From: an uncultured Myxococcales bacterium
GTDB lineage: Bacteria > Myxococcota_A > Polyangia > Polyangiales > Polyangiaceae
Reading direction: 5' to 3'
NCBI GenBank assembly: GCA_937949945.1
Contig: CALFEQ010000153.1
Span: 70,741 to 134,740, forward strand
Length of the DNA stretch: 64,000 nucleotides
The notes below the pieces were generated by a model. That model had not been told where the DNA came from. It did not search any database and worked only from the letters and a program-made list of their open reading frames with translations. Numbering within the stretch: position 1 is the stretch's first letter; every line of letters begins with the position of its first letter. A program made the translations under genes and the position numbers. Positions 18,217 through 27,004 of the stretch are shown one piece after another.

Positions 18217-19068
18217 TCAGAGCTGCCAGCCCAGAGAGAACGCGAGCCCGGCGTCCGTGCGATCGCGACCCCAGAGCGGCAGCGCGGCGCCGAGGACGAC
18301 GAAGAGACCGCGGACGGGATAGAAGCGGAGCGAGAGGCGAGGGTCGAACGACTCGAACGGTCGTGCATCGGCGAGCGCGAAGCGAAGCCCGGCCCCGCCC
18401 GCGAGCGCGAACGCGCGCCACGGGCGGTAGACCAGATCGGCCGAGAGCGACTCCGAGAGCACGTCGAGGCTTCGGCCTCCGTTCACCGTCGAGGCGAGCG
18501 TGAACGCGAAGCCGCCGACGATCTCGACGCGTTCGCCGAGGCGGCGCGTCGCGACGACGCCGTGCTCGAGGCCCCAACGCGAGGCGCGCTCGAAGCCGGT
18601 CTCCGTCGGAAGGAGCAGTCGAGCGAACGGCGCCACCGAGACGGAGCCGAGCGGGATGCGGTGGTGCGCGCCGAGCACGCCGCCGCCGAGGCTCGTGCGG
18701 CTCGCCTCGACGGTCGCGTTCGCGACGAAGCGGTGCTCGAGCGAGGGCGTCCAGAGCGAAAGCCACGTGCGATCGGCGACGACGAGCCGGCCGCGCAGGC
18801 CGACGCCGGCCTGGAGCGACCCGTAGAGATCGTCGGTCGCGACGAGGACGGCCGCGCGCGTCTCGAGCGATGCCTCCGTCGCCTCGCAGGCCTCGGGCAG
18901 GACGCCGAGGTCGCCCGGTCCGAGCGGCACGCGCACGGGAGTGCCGGCGGCGCGCGGTCGTCCGTCCTCGGCGCGAGGGGCGTCGCACGCCGCCGCCGGC
19001 GCCGACCGGAGGGCGATGCTCGCGAGCGCGGCGAAGATCGACCGTGCGACGAAGCGCGAACGTCTCAT
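18217..19068 (-). CDS. Outer-membrane beta-barrel protein
   Basis: 283 residues. The start is the ATG at 19068, which overlaps the stop of the upstream PHP gene as ATGA and implies translational coupling. A signal peptide (ALASIALRSAPAAA) is followed by Cys-containing mature sequence; PAAAC could also be a lipobox. From about residue 75 there are regularly spaced amphipathic strands with Gly/Arg turns (LQAGVGLRGRLVV, LWTPSLEHRFVANATVEASR, GVLGAHHRIPLGSVSVAPFARLLLP...) ending in LAFSLGWQL, a pattern of 10-12 stranded barrels. No named family was recognised. Coupling suggests it works with the PHP-domain lipoprotein. Confidence 0.8.
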   Translation of the reverse strand: MRRSRFVARSIFAALASIALRSAPAAACDAPRAEDGRPRAAGTPVRVPLGPGDLGVLPEACEATEASLETRAAVLVATDDLYGSLQAGVGLRGRLVVADRTWLSLWTPSLEHRFVANATVEASRTSLGGGVLGAHHRIPLGSVSVAPFARLLLPTETGFERASRWGLEHGVVATRRLGERVEIVGGFAFTLASTVNGGRSLDVLSESLSADLVYRPWRAFALAGGAGLRFALADARPFESFDPRLSLRFYPVRGLFVVLGAALPLWGRDRTDAGLAFSLGWQL

Positions 19069-22064
19069 CGGCGGGGCGCCCTCCATCCGTCACCGGCGCG
19101 ATCGAGGAGCAGCGGGTTCGTGAACGCCGTGCTCCAGTGTCCGTGAGCGACGACCCAGGCGTGGAACCTCGCGTCGGTCTCGAGCGGCCGCGGAGGCTCC
19201 TGGTACCACTCGTCTTCCGGGCGGCCCGTCTGGTCGCGTGCGTCGATCGTTCCGTTGCCGTCGTTGTCCGTCGTCTCGGGCAATCCGTCGTCGTCGAGGT
19301 CGGCGGCGGGCCAGAGCGGGAGGCCGGCCTCGACGACGATCCACGCGTCCTCGTCGGGCGCGAGATCGGCGAGCAGGTCTGCGACGCGCAGCGAGCCTCG
19401 ATGGCGGACGAGACCCTCCTTGCCGAAGGGATCGACGGGGCGCGTGATCGCCGCGCCGTCGATCGTACGCACGATCTCGCCGTTCACGAGGACGCGGATC
19501 TCCTCGACGGGGATCCAAGGCGCCGCGCGCACCTCGATCGACAGCTCCGCGGACGGAGACGGGACGAAGGGCTCGAGCGACGGAGCACGCCCGTCGATGC
19601 TCGCGAGGATGACCGGGCCGTTCGTCCCGACCATCCGCCCGGCGCGCACGTCGGCGTCGAAGCGCTGTCGATCGAACGCGGCGAGCGAGTGTCCGCCGAA
19701 GACGAGGTTGCGCGGGTACCCGAGCACCTCGATCGCGAGCGAGTGCGAGTCGCTGTTGGCCGTGCCGGCGCGGAGGATCCCCTGCGAGAGGAACGAGTGC
19801 CAGGCGATCCGATAGTGGTGGAACTGCCGTGTCGACGTGCCGTTCATGACCTCCTGCACGTCGAAGTCGAGCGCGCTCCGCCCTCCGAGCGGACGCTTCA
19901 CGAGCTCGGCCTCGGGCGTGTTCGGGGGCGGGGAGGTCCCGATCACCCGTCGCGGATCCCAGCCGATCGCCGTGAGGAAGCCCTCGTCGCGTCCGAACAG
20001 CGACGACGCGAACGGGTGGTTCATCTGGATGACGCCGCGCTCGGGCATGAGCTCCGCGACGCGATCGAAGAGCGCGCCCGGCTCGAGGCGCTCGTCCCAA
20101 GGCGCGCCGTTGCGCGGGCGGTCCGGATCGAAGGGCAGCGGCCAGAAGTTGTAGTGCCCGATGACGCGCGGGATGATCCCCTGGCCGGGAGGCTCGTAGA
20201 AGAGGATCTGCCCCGTGGTCTCGACGCCCGGGAGCACGACGACGCGATCCTGGATGCCGAGCTCGCGGAGCGCGCGCTCGTAGCTGACGACCACGTCGTG
20301 GTCCGTCGCCGCGATCACGTCGACGCCTTCCGCCACGAACGACCGCGCGCGATCGCGATCCGGCATGCTGCTGTCGAAGCTCGCGCCGCCGTGCACGTGG
20401 AAGTCGGCGCTGAGCACGCCCTCGGGGAGCAGATCCGGCAGCGTGTCGACGACGAGGTCGGCGCGCGCCCTCTCGCCGGCGCGCACCTCGACGCGCGCAC
20501 GAGCGAGCGTCGCGAACGGCCCGCGCGTGGCGTACACCCAGAACGTACCGGTGGGGACGGCGAAGCTCGCGGTGCCGTCGGGCTCGACGAGCGCGCGGTT
20601 GCATGCGGGCGAGCCGCCGTGCGCGGGGCCGAGCCACGGCGTGCAGTGCGCGTAGTCGAAGTCGGAGTTGATCGAGCCGCGCGTCGCCTCCGGATCGGCC
20701 GGTGCCACCGGCGTGAGCACGATCTCCGCGAGCACGGGGGCGCCGGAGCCGTCCTTCACCGAGACGTCGAGCACGCCGGCGCGTGGCACGACGATGTCCG
20801 GGATCGACGTCTCCGTCCCGCTGCCGGTCGTGAACGCCACGTGCTCCGGGATCGGGCGGCCGAGGACCTGGATCTCGGCGCGGATCGATTTCCCGGCCGG
20901 CAGCCGCACCGAGAACGCGCCGTCGGCGTCGGGCACGACGGCGTTCCACGGCAGGCGTCCGCTCGGGGCGTCGGGATCGGAGCCGGGCGCGGGCTCGTAG
21001 AAGACGAGCGTCGCCGCGCGTTGTCCGCCGTCGATCGGGAGTCCGTCGGCGGAGACGACGCGGCCGCGGACGACGGTGCTCTCCTCCCCGAACATCGCGG
21101 CGCGCGCCTCGAAGGCGACGTCGGTCACGCGGCTCGGGCCGGGCCCCGGCGCGACGGCGACGAACCGCTCGAGCGCGATGCCGTCGCCCGGCAAGACCAC
21201 CGTGCGAGGATGGCCGCTCGCGGTCACCGTCGTGCTGTGGAACGCCTCGAGCTCTCGGCGGTCGCACGGGACGATCGCGTACGCGGCTTCGTCGTCCGAC
21301 TGCGGATGCGAGGCGAAAAAGGGCTCGCGCGCGTAGGCCTCGCCGAGCTTCTCGAGGTCGAGCGCGGGATGGTGGAAGCCGCGTCCGCGGAGCGGCGTGA
21401 AAGGCGCCGCCTCGCGGCCGCCCCAGTAGACGGCGTCGCACAGGGCGAACGTCTCCGGGTCGCGCCCGCCGTGGAACAGCTCCGTGCGGACGCGCACGCC
21501 GGGCTCGCACGGGCGGAGCTCGTAGCGCGTGACGACCTGGATCTCCGGCCGGCCGTCGAGCGTGCCGCGCAGGATGGCGGCGACGTGATCGGGGGAGCGG
21601 TCCTCGAGGGTGATCGATCGATAGGCGACGGCGTCGCGCGGCAGGATCCCGACGGCGTGGAACAGGAGGTTCATCCCGTCCTCGCCCCTCGGCGCCTCCG
21701 TCGCGTACGAAGGCGTCAGGTCGATGACGTTGCCGCCCGTCGGCGCGAGGTAGTGCGGAGCGTCGAGGGCGTCGAGGACGAGCCGGACCCGATCGTTCGC
21801 GAGGAGCACGTCTCCGCGAGCGGCGAGCGCATCGAGCCCGCTCGCGCGCTCCGACGCGCCGGCGATGCGCCGGATCTCGAGCCGCCGGTCCGAGCACGTC
21901 GGGAACGCGAGCTTCTCGCACGCCGCGCGCGGGACGCAGACGCCGTCGTCGCCGGAGAGGCATCCTTCGCGGGCGCTGCATCCTTTGGCGCCCGACGCGA
22001 GCACCAGAGCGGCGAGCGCCCAAGCGAACGCGCCGCCCCAGATGGCCCCGGATCGCACCTGCAT
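19065..22064 (-). CDS. Large PHP-domain metallohydrolase lipoprotein
   Basis: 999 residues. Lipoprotein signal ending GAKGC (Cys29). Residues about 45-540 are beta-rich, including carboxypeptidase-regulatory-like segments (VRGRVVSADGLPIDGG; VLDVSVKDGSGAPV). A PHP metal-binding domain follows: DFHVH (Asp554, His556, His558), ATDHD (Asp588, His589), PGVETTG, IQMNHPF and ANSDSHS, which together supply the metal-ligand set of PHP hydrolases. A C-terminal part carries a Ca-binding-loop-like pattern DLDDDGLPETTDNDGNGTID. PHP enzymes hydrolyse phosphoesters or other bonds with a di- or trimetal site; the substrate of this exported form is unknown. It is translationally coupled to the beta-barrel gene (ATGA). 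Confidence 0.88.
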   Translation of the reverse strand: MQVRSGAIWGGAFAWALAALVLASGAKGCSAREGCLSGDDGVCVPRAACEKLAFPTCSDRRLEIRRIAGASERASGLDALAARGDVLLANDRVRLVLDALDAPHYLAPTGGNVIDLTPSYATEAPRGEDGMNLLFHAVGILPRDAVAYRSITLEDRSPDHVAAILRGTLDGRPEIQVVTRYELRPCEPGVRVRTELFHGGRDPETFALCDAVYWGGREAAPFTPLRGRGFHHPALDLEKLGEAYAREPFFASHPQSDDEAAYAIVPCDRRELEAFHSTTVTASGHPRTVVLPGDGIALERFVAVAPGPGPSRVTDVAFEARAAMFGEESTVVRGRVVSADGLPIDGGQRAATLVFYEPAPGSDPDAPSGRLPWNAVVPDADGAFSVRLPAGKSIRAEIQVLGRPIPEHVAFTTGSGTETSIPDIVVPRAGVLDVSVKDGSGAPVLAEIVLTPVAPADPEATRGSINSDFDYAHCTPWLGPAHGGSPACNRALVEPDGTASFAVPTGTFWVYATRGPFATLARARVEVRAGERARADLVVDTLPDLLPEGVLSADFHVHGGASFDSSMPDRDRARSFVAEGVDVIAATDHDVVVSYERALRELGIQDRVVVLPGVETTGQILFYEPPGQGIIPRVIGHYNFWPLPFDPDRPRNGAPWDERLEPGALFDRVAELMPERGVIQMNHPFASSLFGRDEGFLTAIGWDPRRVIGTSPPPNTPEAELVKRPLGGRSALDFDVQEVMNGTSTRQFHHYRIAWHSFLSQGILRAGTANSDSHSLAIEVLGYPRNLVFGGHSLAAFDRQRFDADVRAGRMVGTNGPVILASIDGRAPSLEPFVPSPSAELSIEVRAAPWIPVEEIRVLVNGEIVRTIDGAAITRPVDPFGKEGLVRHRGSLRVADLLADLAPDEDAWIVVEAGLPLWPAADLDDDGLPETTDNDGNGTIDARDQTGRPEDEWYQEPPRPLETDARFHAWVVAHGHWSTAFTNPLLLDRAGDGWRAPRR

Positions 22065-22086
22065 GGCCCGAGGCTAGAACGACGGC

Positions 22087-22126
22087 GTCCCCCTGCGCGC
22101 GGAAATTCCACCGCGCGCAGGGGGAC
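22087..22126 (-). terminator. Perfect 16-bp hairpin, terminator
   Basis: GTCCCCCTGCGCGCGG (22087-22102) pairs without mismatch with 22111-22126, leaving an 8-nt loop. It lies 14 bases beyond the stop of the 522-residue lipoprotein gene and 22 bases before the PHP gene, both on the minus strand. The stem is far stronger than any other in the window. There is no U-run, so it may work as a strong stem alone, a Rho-assisted end, or an mRNA 3' stabiliser. Confidence 0.75.
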
Positions 22127-22140
22127 GAGCCGGGCGAGGA

Positions 22141-23709
22141 TCACGGATCCGGCATCGGACCGTGCTCGCTCGACAGGCAGATGGTCAGACCGGTCTTCGA
22201 GCTGAAGGTCGGCGTGCAGGTCGGGGCGCCGTCGTAGATCCAGCCCGACGAGAACGAGCAGCCGTGCTCCTCGAGCCAGATGCCCATGTCGTTCGCGCGG
22301 ATGGCGCGGCTCCACGGTCCGAAGAGCGCGGCCTCGCGCTCGAGCGGGCGGCGCTGTCCGGCCGGGCAGCGCTGGGCCCCGCGGCCGTCGGCGACCGAGA
22401 CGTACGCGATGGGCCGGATGTCGAGCGATCGCTCGTCGAGAGGCAGGGCACCCGGCGCCCTGCATGCGCGCCCCAGCTGCGTGACGAGCTCCGCGTCTCG
22501 ACGACCGCCGTCGTTACGAAGCTCGAAGGCGCACGCTTGGACGCTCTCCTCGAGCGAGCGCTTGTGCCTCTCGAGCTTGCCTTCGGGGCCGAGGAGCGTG
22601 CGCTTCCGCGCCTCGAGGTCGGCGACGGTCGCGAGCGGCGCCGCCGGGACGTTCCACTCGTAGCCTTTGCCGATGCGGGCCGCTTCGTCGAACAGCTTCC
22701 AGTTCTCGAGGAAGGCGTTCGTCTTGGCGAGCGCGACGCGTGCGTCGAGCTCGTTCGTGGCGGCGCGCTCGACCGCCGTACGGACCGCAAGCGGCGTCGA
22801 CGGATAGAAGCGGAAGCGGATGCTCTGCGTGGGCGCCGCCGGGGCATCGTTCGGCCGCGACCGCATCTCGAGGAGGTGACGCTCGATCGTCGTCTGCGCG
22901 CTCGCGAGCCAGGCCAGCGCACGATCGATCTTCTCGAGCGCCTTGTTCTTCTCCTGCGCGCTGTCGCCGACGATGAGCACCGTATCGGCGAGCGGCGGGC
23001 TCGGCAGGTTCGGGATCACGTCGGTCGCGAACCGCACCGAGATCTCGACGCGACCACGCTGGATCAGCGAGCCGATGGACGCCTTCGCCTCCGCGATGCC
23101 CGCCTTGCCGATGCTCGCGGAGCCGCGGACGTTGCGCGAGTTGTCGGTCGCGCGGACGCTGACCACGAGCGCGGCCGTCAGCCGGTGCGTGGCACGCGTG
23201 ACGTACCCGTAACCGCACCGCGAGACGTTCGTGGCGTCGAACGCCGGGATCTCGTCGGCGCCGTTGAGCACGGACTCGAACGTGCCCGTCGTGTGGAAGA
23301 GCACGACGGCCGACTGGCTGTCGAACTTCGTGTTCACCACGAGGCCCGCTGCGCCGGTCAGACCGCCGACGACGGGCAGCGTGCCGGAGATGTCGAGCCC
23401 CAGCTCGCGTCCGAGCGTCTGTCGCGAATGAACGACGGCCGCGGACGAGACGACCTGGCCGGTGGAGATGGATACCTTCGCGCCACGGATGCACGGCTCG
23501 CCGACGGCGAGCGGCGTCTCGTCGACGCCGGGCACGTAAGGCTGACCGGCGCGAAGCTCGGCGAGCGATGTGTTGAGGGCATCCTGCTCGAGCACCACCG
23601 ACGACTCGTCGACCGCAGTGTCGTCGTCGTCGGACGCGATCGAGCACGCATTGACGAGCGGCGCCAAGGCGACGGTAAGGGGCAATATCAAGGCACGTGC
23701 ACGCTTCAT
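22141..23709 (-). CDS. 522-residue lipoprotein, possible pore-former-like fold
   Basis: 522 residues from the ATG at 23709, preceded by GGGAGGC at the right distance. Lipobox LVNAC (Cys22). After an acidic linker the region from about residue 70 to 260 is beta-rich with Ser/Thr/Val strands (VVSSAAVVHSRQTLGREL; SAVVLFHTTGTFESVL), a conserved-looking CGYGYVTRATHRLTAALVVS segment, and an Ala/Gly/Ser helix-like stretch (SASIGKAGIAEAKASIGSL). The segment layout recalls membrane-attack/cholesterol-dependent cytolysin-like proteins, in which a GTHYV-type signature precedes barrel hairpins, but the match is loose. Residues 265-440 are helical and charged; the C-terminus has paired Cys (AFEL... EEHGCSFS... 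APTCTP... ICLSS). No family is firmly recognised. Confidence 0.75.
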   Translation of the reverse strand: MKRARALILPLTVALAPLVNACSIASDDDDTAVDESSVVLEQDALNTSLAELRAGQPYVPGVDETPLAVGEPCIRGAKVSISTGQVVSSAAVVHSRQTLGRELGLDISGTLPVVGGLTGAAGLVVNTKFDSQSAVVLFHTTGTFESVLNGADEIPAFDATNVSRCGYGYVTRATHRLTAALVVSVRATDNSRNVRGSASIGKAGIAEAKASIGSLIQRGRVEISVRFATDVIPNLPSPPLADTVLIVGDSAQEKNKALEKIDRALAWLASAQTTIERHLLEMRSRPNDAPAAPTQSIRFRFYPSTPLAVRTAVERAATNELDARVALAKTNAFLENWKLFDEAARIGKGYEWNVPAAPLATVADLEARKRTLLGPEGKLERHKRSLEESVQACAFELRNDGGRRDAELVTQLGRACRAPGALPLDERSLDIRPIAYVSVADGRGAQRCPAGQRRPLEREAALFGPWSRAIRANDMGIWLEEHGCSFSSGWIYDGAPTCTPTFSSKTGLTICLSSEHGPMPDP

Positions 23710-23781
23710 TGAGCCTCCCAAGTAGATCGTCGGGTTTCCCCGTGACCCCGGTGTAGGCATGGGTCGTACCTGGGCGACCTG

Positions 23782-23799
23782 AAGTCATTTCAGTGACTT
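23782..23799. promoter_or_regulatory. Small inverted repeat upstream of lipoprotein gene
   Basis: AAGTCA and TGACTT, separated by 6 bases, lie 73 bases upstream of the start of the 522-residue lipoprotein gene. The spot is more AT-rich than its surroundings, as operators and promoters often are. It could equally be chance. Confidence 0.2.
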
Positions 23800-23899
23800 G
23801 GCGTGCGCGCACTGGTCATGGCCGTGGAAAAGGTGGTGCATCGACCTCACGACGGCCGAAGGGCCGTTGCGCGGAGATCGATACAACGCAGGGCGCCGG

Positions 23900-24859
23900 T
23901 CAGCCCTGGAGCTCGACGGCGAGGCCGTACTGCCAGCCTTCGCTCTGCTTGCGCGCGTGGACGACGCGGCCCGTGAACGGGACCTGCCAGCCTTCGCCGA
24001 CGGTGCCCTTCACCGACTCGCCTTGCTCGAGGACCTGCTTGCCTCGATCGGACTCCTGCGCCGACCAGAGGAGCATGCCGATCTCGCTGTAGTTGAGCGT
24101 CTCGAGCTTCAGCTCGCCGAGCCTGTCGTGGAGGATCGTGACGGGCACGGAGCCGAGGAAGCGGATCGCCGCGCGGCGCGAGGTCTTGTCGCGCAGGAAC
24201 GCCGGGCGGAGCCCGGTCTTTCGCGGGACGCTGTAGATGCGGTGGCTCGGCAGCTCGATGGCGGTGAGGAATCCGCCGTAGGCGCACGCCGTGTCGACGT
24301 TGATGCGCGTGGCGCTGACCTCGACCGCGTTCACCGGCGTGTGGCCGTGCACGATGCGCTTCTCCCAGCGGCGCGTGCTGCTGATGAACGCGCGACGGAT
24401 CCAGAGCAGCTCGTCACGGTCGCGGACGGGATCGATCTCCTTGAGCGGAATGTCCGGAACGCCGGCGTGCACGAAGAAGTGATCGTCGGTCTCGTACCAG
24501 AGCTTCAGCTCGTCGAGGAACTGCAGGTGCTCCTTCGGAATGACCCACTCGCCGTGATCGTCGGCGAAGTCGGCCAGCGTGCTCGAGCCGCCGTTGAGGA
24601 TGAATCGTGCGACGCGCTGCGGGTTGGAGCCGTCGAGGAACTCTCGGAGCATCTCCTCGTGGTTGCCCGAGAGCGTGATGATGTTGTGCTTCTTCTTCCA
24701 CTCGATGAGCGTCTCGATGACGCGACGCGAGTACGGCCCGCGATCGATGTAGTCCCCGAGCATGACGACCGTCGAGTCGTCTTTGAGGGGAAGCATCGCG
24801 AGCAACTCTTCCAGCTCGTCCGCACAGCCGTGGACGTCGCCGATAGCGAAGATCGCCAT
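23900..24859 (-). CDS. Metallophosphoesterase, PPP/ApaH-type protein phosphatase
   Basis: 319 residues. The first 180 residues have the PPP-family signature set: GDVHG (7-11), GDYIDRG (35-41), GNHE (65-68), HAGVP (about 131) and HGHTP (about 174), which bind two metal ions. This type removes phosphate from phosphoproteins or cleaves diadenosine tetraphosphate. The C-terminal 100 residues (from about 215) are extra and beta-rich with no recognised domain. The gene is in a run of three minus-strand phosphatase genes but with 170-200-base gaps between them, so co-transcription is uncertain. A Ser/Thr phosphatase would fit as a counterpart to the kinases of this window; that is inference. Confidence 0.92.
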   Translation of the reverse strand: MAIFAIGDVHGCADELEELLAMLPLKDDSTVVMLGDYIDRGPYSRRVIETLIEWKKKHNIITLSGNHEEMLREFLDGSNPQRVARFILNGGSSTLADFADDHGEWVIPKEHLQFLDELKLWYETDDHFFVHAGVPDIPLKEIDPVRDRDELLWIRRAFISSTRRWEKRIVHGHTPVNAVEVSATRINVDTACAYGGFLTAIELPSHRIYSVPRKTGLRPAFLRDKTSRRAAIRFLGSVPVTILHDRLGELKLETLNYSEIGMLLWSAQESDRGKQVLEQGESVKGTVGEGWQVPFTGRVVHARKQSEGWQYGLAVELQG

Positions 24860-25031
24860 TCAAAGGAGGATAGCGGAAGACGGCGAGATCTGCGGCGGCC
24901 AAACGAAGGCTCGTGATGCGTCGCTTCGCTCGTCGGCGATCCCCGACACGACGATGGCGTCGATGTCGGAGAGCGCCGCTCCGGTGGCGCTCCGCGTCGT
25001 CCAGGCCGTGGCGCGTCAGCGGACGTCGCGC

Positions 25032-25919
25032 TCACGCGGCATGGATCGTGGCGGCGTGGAGCGCACCGTCCCGGACGTCGTACAGGCGGACGCGCGGTGT
25101 GTCCTCCGCGCCGTCGCAGGTGGCGGGCGCCCCGAACGCCCGCGTCGGCACGGCGTCCCCGTCGGTCTTGGGGATCAGGCGCAGGCGTCCCGGACGTGTG
25201 CGCGCGCCCGACGTCGCGAGGATGCGATCGAACACACGATGGAGGTGCCCGTGCAGGAGCTGGAGCCGCGGCTGGCGGGCGAGGAGCTCGAGGACCTCGG
25301 CGGCGCCGCGGAGGCCGTCCACCCAACGCACGATGGGTGAGACGTGCGGATGGAACGGCGGATGGTGGGTGACGAGCACGAGCGCCTTCTCTCGGAACGC
25401 GGGATCGTTCGCGCGGCGCTCGACGGCCTCGACCATCGCGCGTGTGAAGATGCCGCGCGAGCTCGTGATCGATTGGAAGCACGTCGTGTCGATGGGCAGG
25501 ATGGCCACCGCCCCTCGATCGACGACCTTCCCTGCCGAGCCGGCGCTGCCCGTGCGGAAGCGAGCGAGCGGACCTTCGAGCGCCTTCCGCCATGCATCCG
25601 CGCGCGTGTACGCGTCGTGGTTGCCCGGCACGAGGGTGACGCTCTCGGCGGGGAGGCGAGCCTCGTGCAGGACCTCCGCGAACTGCTCGAACTCGGCCCC
25701 CGAGCCGACCTCGGTGAGGTCGCCCGAGATGACGAAGTGCTGAGCGCCGCTCGCCTTCGCGAGCGCTAGCGCTCGCGACAGCCGCCGCCTGCGCTGTGCC
25801 GGATCGACCGAGCGCCCCACGCTCAAGAACCGGGTGACGAATCGATAGCTCGCGTGCCGTGTGGCGGCTCGTGCGTCGAGGAGGTGGACGTCCGAGAGGT
25901 GAGCGATGCGTCGGATCAA
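25032..25919 (-). CDS. Metallophosphoesterase, CpdA/Icc-like
   Basis: 295 residues from a TTG at 25919, which is supported by an AGGAG sequence five bases upstream (GGCCAGGAGCACC TTG). Calcineurin-like motifs are complete: LSDVH (8-12), SGDLTE, PGNHD, VTHHPP and HGHLH. The arrangement is that of class III cyclic-nucleotide phosphodiesterases (CpdA) and related 3',5'-cAMP or phospholipid hydrolases, so the substrate remains open. The last 60 residues after HGHLH are more variable. The gene lies upstream of the PPP-type phosphatase on the same strand with a 172-base gap. Confidence 0.9.
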   Translation of the reverse strand: MIRRIAHLSDVHLLDARAATRHASYRFVTRFLSVGRSVDPAQRRRRLSRALALAKASGAQHFVISGDLTEVGSGAEFEQFAEVLHEARLPAESVTLVPGNHDAYTRADAWRKALEGPLARFRTGSAGSAGKVVDRGAVAILPIDTTCFQSITSSRGIFTRAMVEAVERRANDPAFREKALVLVTHHPPFHPHVSPIVRWVDGLRGAAEVLELLARQPRLQLLHGHLHRVFDRILATSGARTRPGRLRLIPKTDGDAVPTRAFGAPATCDGAEDTPRVRLYDVRDGALHAATIHAA

Positions 25920-26041
25920 GGTGCTCCTGGCCGTGCTCGTCCGTGCTCGACGCGCCGGCCGAGCCCGAGCGATCGAGTGCGAATGGTGATTCGCGGCTCT
26001 CTAAACAATGGATCATGCAGCGCCTTATCGCCATGTAGGTT

Positions 26042-26059
26042 TGCGAAAGATCTTTCGCA
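26042..26059. promoter_or_regulatory. 18-bp perfect palindrome
   Basis: TGCGAAAGATCTTTCGCA is a perfect 18-bp palindrome, 64 bases beyond the stop of the inositol monophosphatase gene and 123 bases upstream of the TTG start of the phosphoesterase gene. It lies in the most AT-rich stretch of the neighbourhood (about 25990-26060), where a promoter for the phosphoesterase gene is expected. It could bind a dimeric repressor; as RNA it could form a 7-bp stem with a GATC loop, but no U-run follows. Confidence 0.4.
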
Positions 26060-26122
26060 CCAGGGTCGCAGGCGGGCGCGCCGTCGAGGGCAGCCGGTCG
26101 CGGGCGGAGGCCGAAGAGGCGG

Positions 26123-27001
26123 TCAGCGTGGTCGCACGCGCGCGAGCTCGGACACGAGCTCGTCGTGGATGGCGCCGTTCGTCGCGATGACGTGACCGGT
26201 CTCGATGCAGGCCGAGCCGCCGTCGAAGTCGGTGACGCGTCCGCCGGCCGCGCGCACGATGGCGATGCCTGCGGCGATGTCCCATGGCGAGAGCTTCCGC
26301 TCCCAGTAGCCCTCGTACGTCCCGTCGGCGACCAAGCAGAGATCGAGCGCGGCCGAGCCGCACCTCCGCACGGCCTGGCACTTCTTCTTGATGGTGACGA
26401 ATGCGTCGAAGTTGTTGTCGAGGCTCGTTCGGCGGTCGTAGGGGAATCCGGTCGCGAGCAGCGCGTCCGAGAGCGATGCCGTCGTGCTGACGGCGCACGG
26501 CTCCTCGACGATTCGCAGACGGGCGGCTTCCTCGAAGGCAATGGCGAGATCGGCCGTTCGGCGGACGGCGTGACGCTCTCCCGTCGCAGCGATCCATCCG
26601 AACCACTCGATCCCGAGCGGCGGCGAGATCACGACGCCGAGCACGGGTTGCCCTGCGACGCAGAGCCCGACGGACACGCACCAGAACGGGTGCCCGTGGA
26701 CGAAGTTGGTCGTCCCGTCGACCGGGTCGACGTAGAAGACCGCCTCGCGAGCCGCTTCGAGCGTGCCGCCCTCCTCCTCTCCCACGATCGCGAACGGCAG
26801 CTCGGAGCCGAGGCGTTTCCGGAGCAGCGCCTCGCTCTCGCGATCGAACTCCGTGACGAGGTCGACCGCGCCCTTGTGCTCGACCGCCGGCCTGCGCCGG
26901 AAGCCGCCGGCGACGAGCGCAGCGGCGTCCTTCGCGGCGGCGCGCGCGATCGCGAGCACTCTCTCGAGGCCCTCCTTGGTCGTGGGATCGGGCGCGATCA
27001 T
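26123..27001 (-). CDS. Inositol monophosphatase family protein
   Basis: 292 residues. Metal-site motifs are intact: GEEEGG (Glu75/76), DPVDGTTNF (Asp92, Asp95) and LSPWDIAAG (Asp near 246). A GGAG sequence precedes the ATG. Family members dephosphorylate myo-inositol phosphate, fructose-1,6-bisphosphate, NADP or 3'-phosphoadenosine phosphate; residues here best fit the SuhB-like inositol monophosphatase group. It starts 3 bases after the mpl stop and is the third gene of a tight minus-strand set (lipoprotein, mpl, this gene). Confidence 0.93.
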   Translation of the reverse strand: MIAPDPTTKEGLERVLAIARAAAKDAAALVAGGFRRRPAVEHKGAVDLVTEFDRESEALLRKRLGSELPFAIVGEEEGGTLEAAREAVFYVDPVDGTTNFVHGHPFWCVSVGLCVAGQPVLGVVISPPLGIEWFGWIAATGERHAVRRTADLAIAFEEAARLRIVEEPCAVSTTASLSDALLATGFPYDRRTSLDNNFDAFVTIKKKCQAVRRCGSAALDLCLVADGTYEGYWERKLSPWDIAAGIAIVRAAGGRVTDFDGGSACIETGHVIATNGAIHDELVSELARVRPR

Positions 27002-27004
27002 GAA

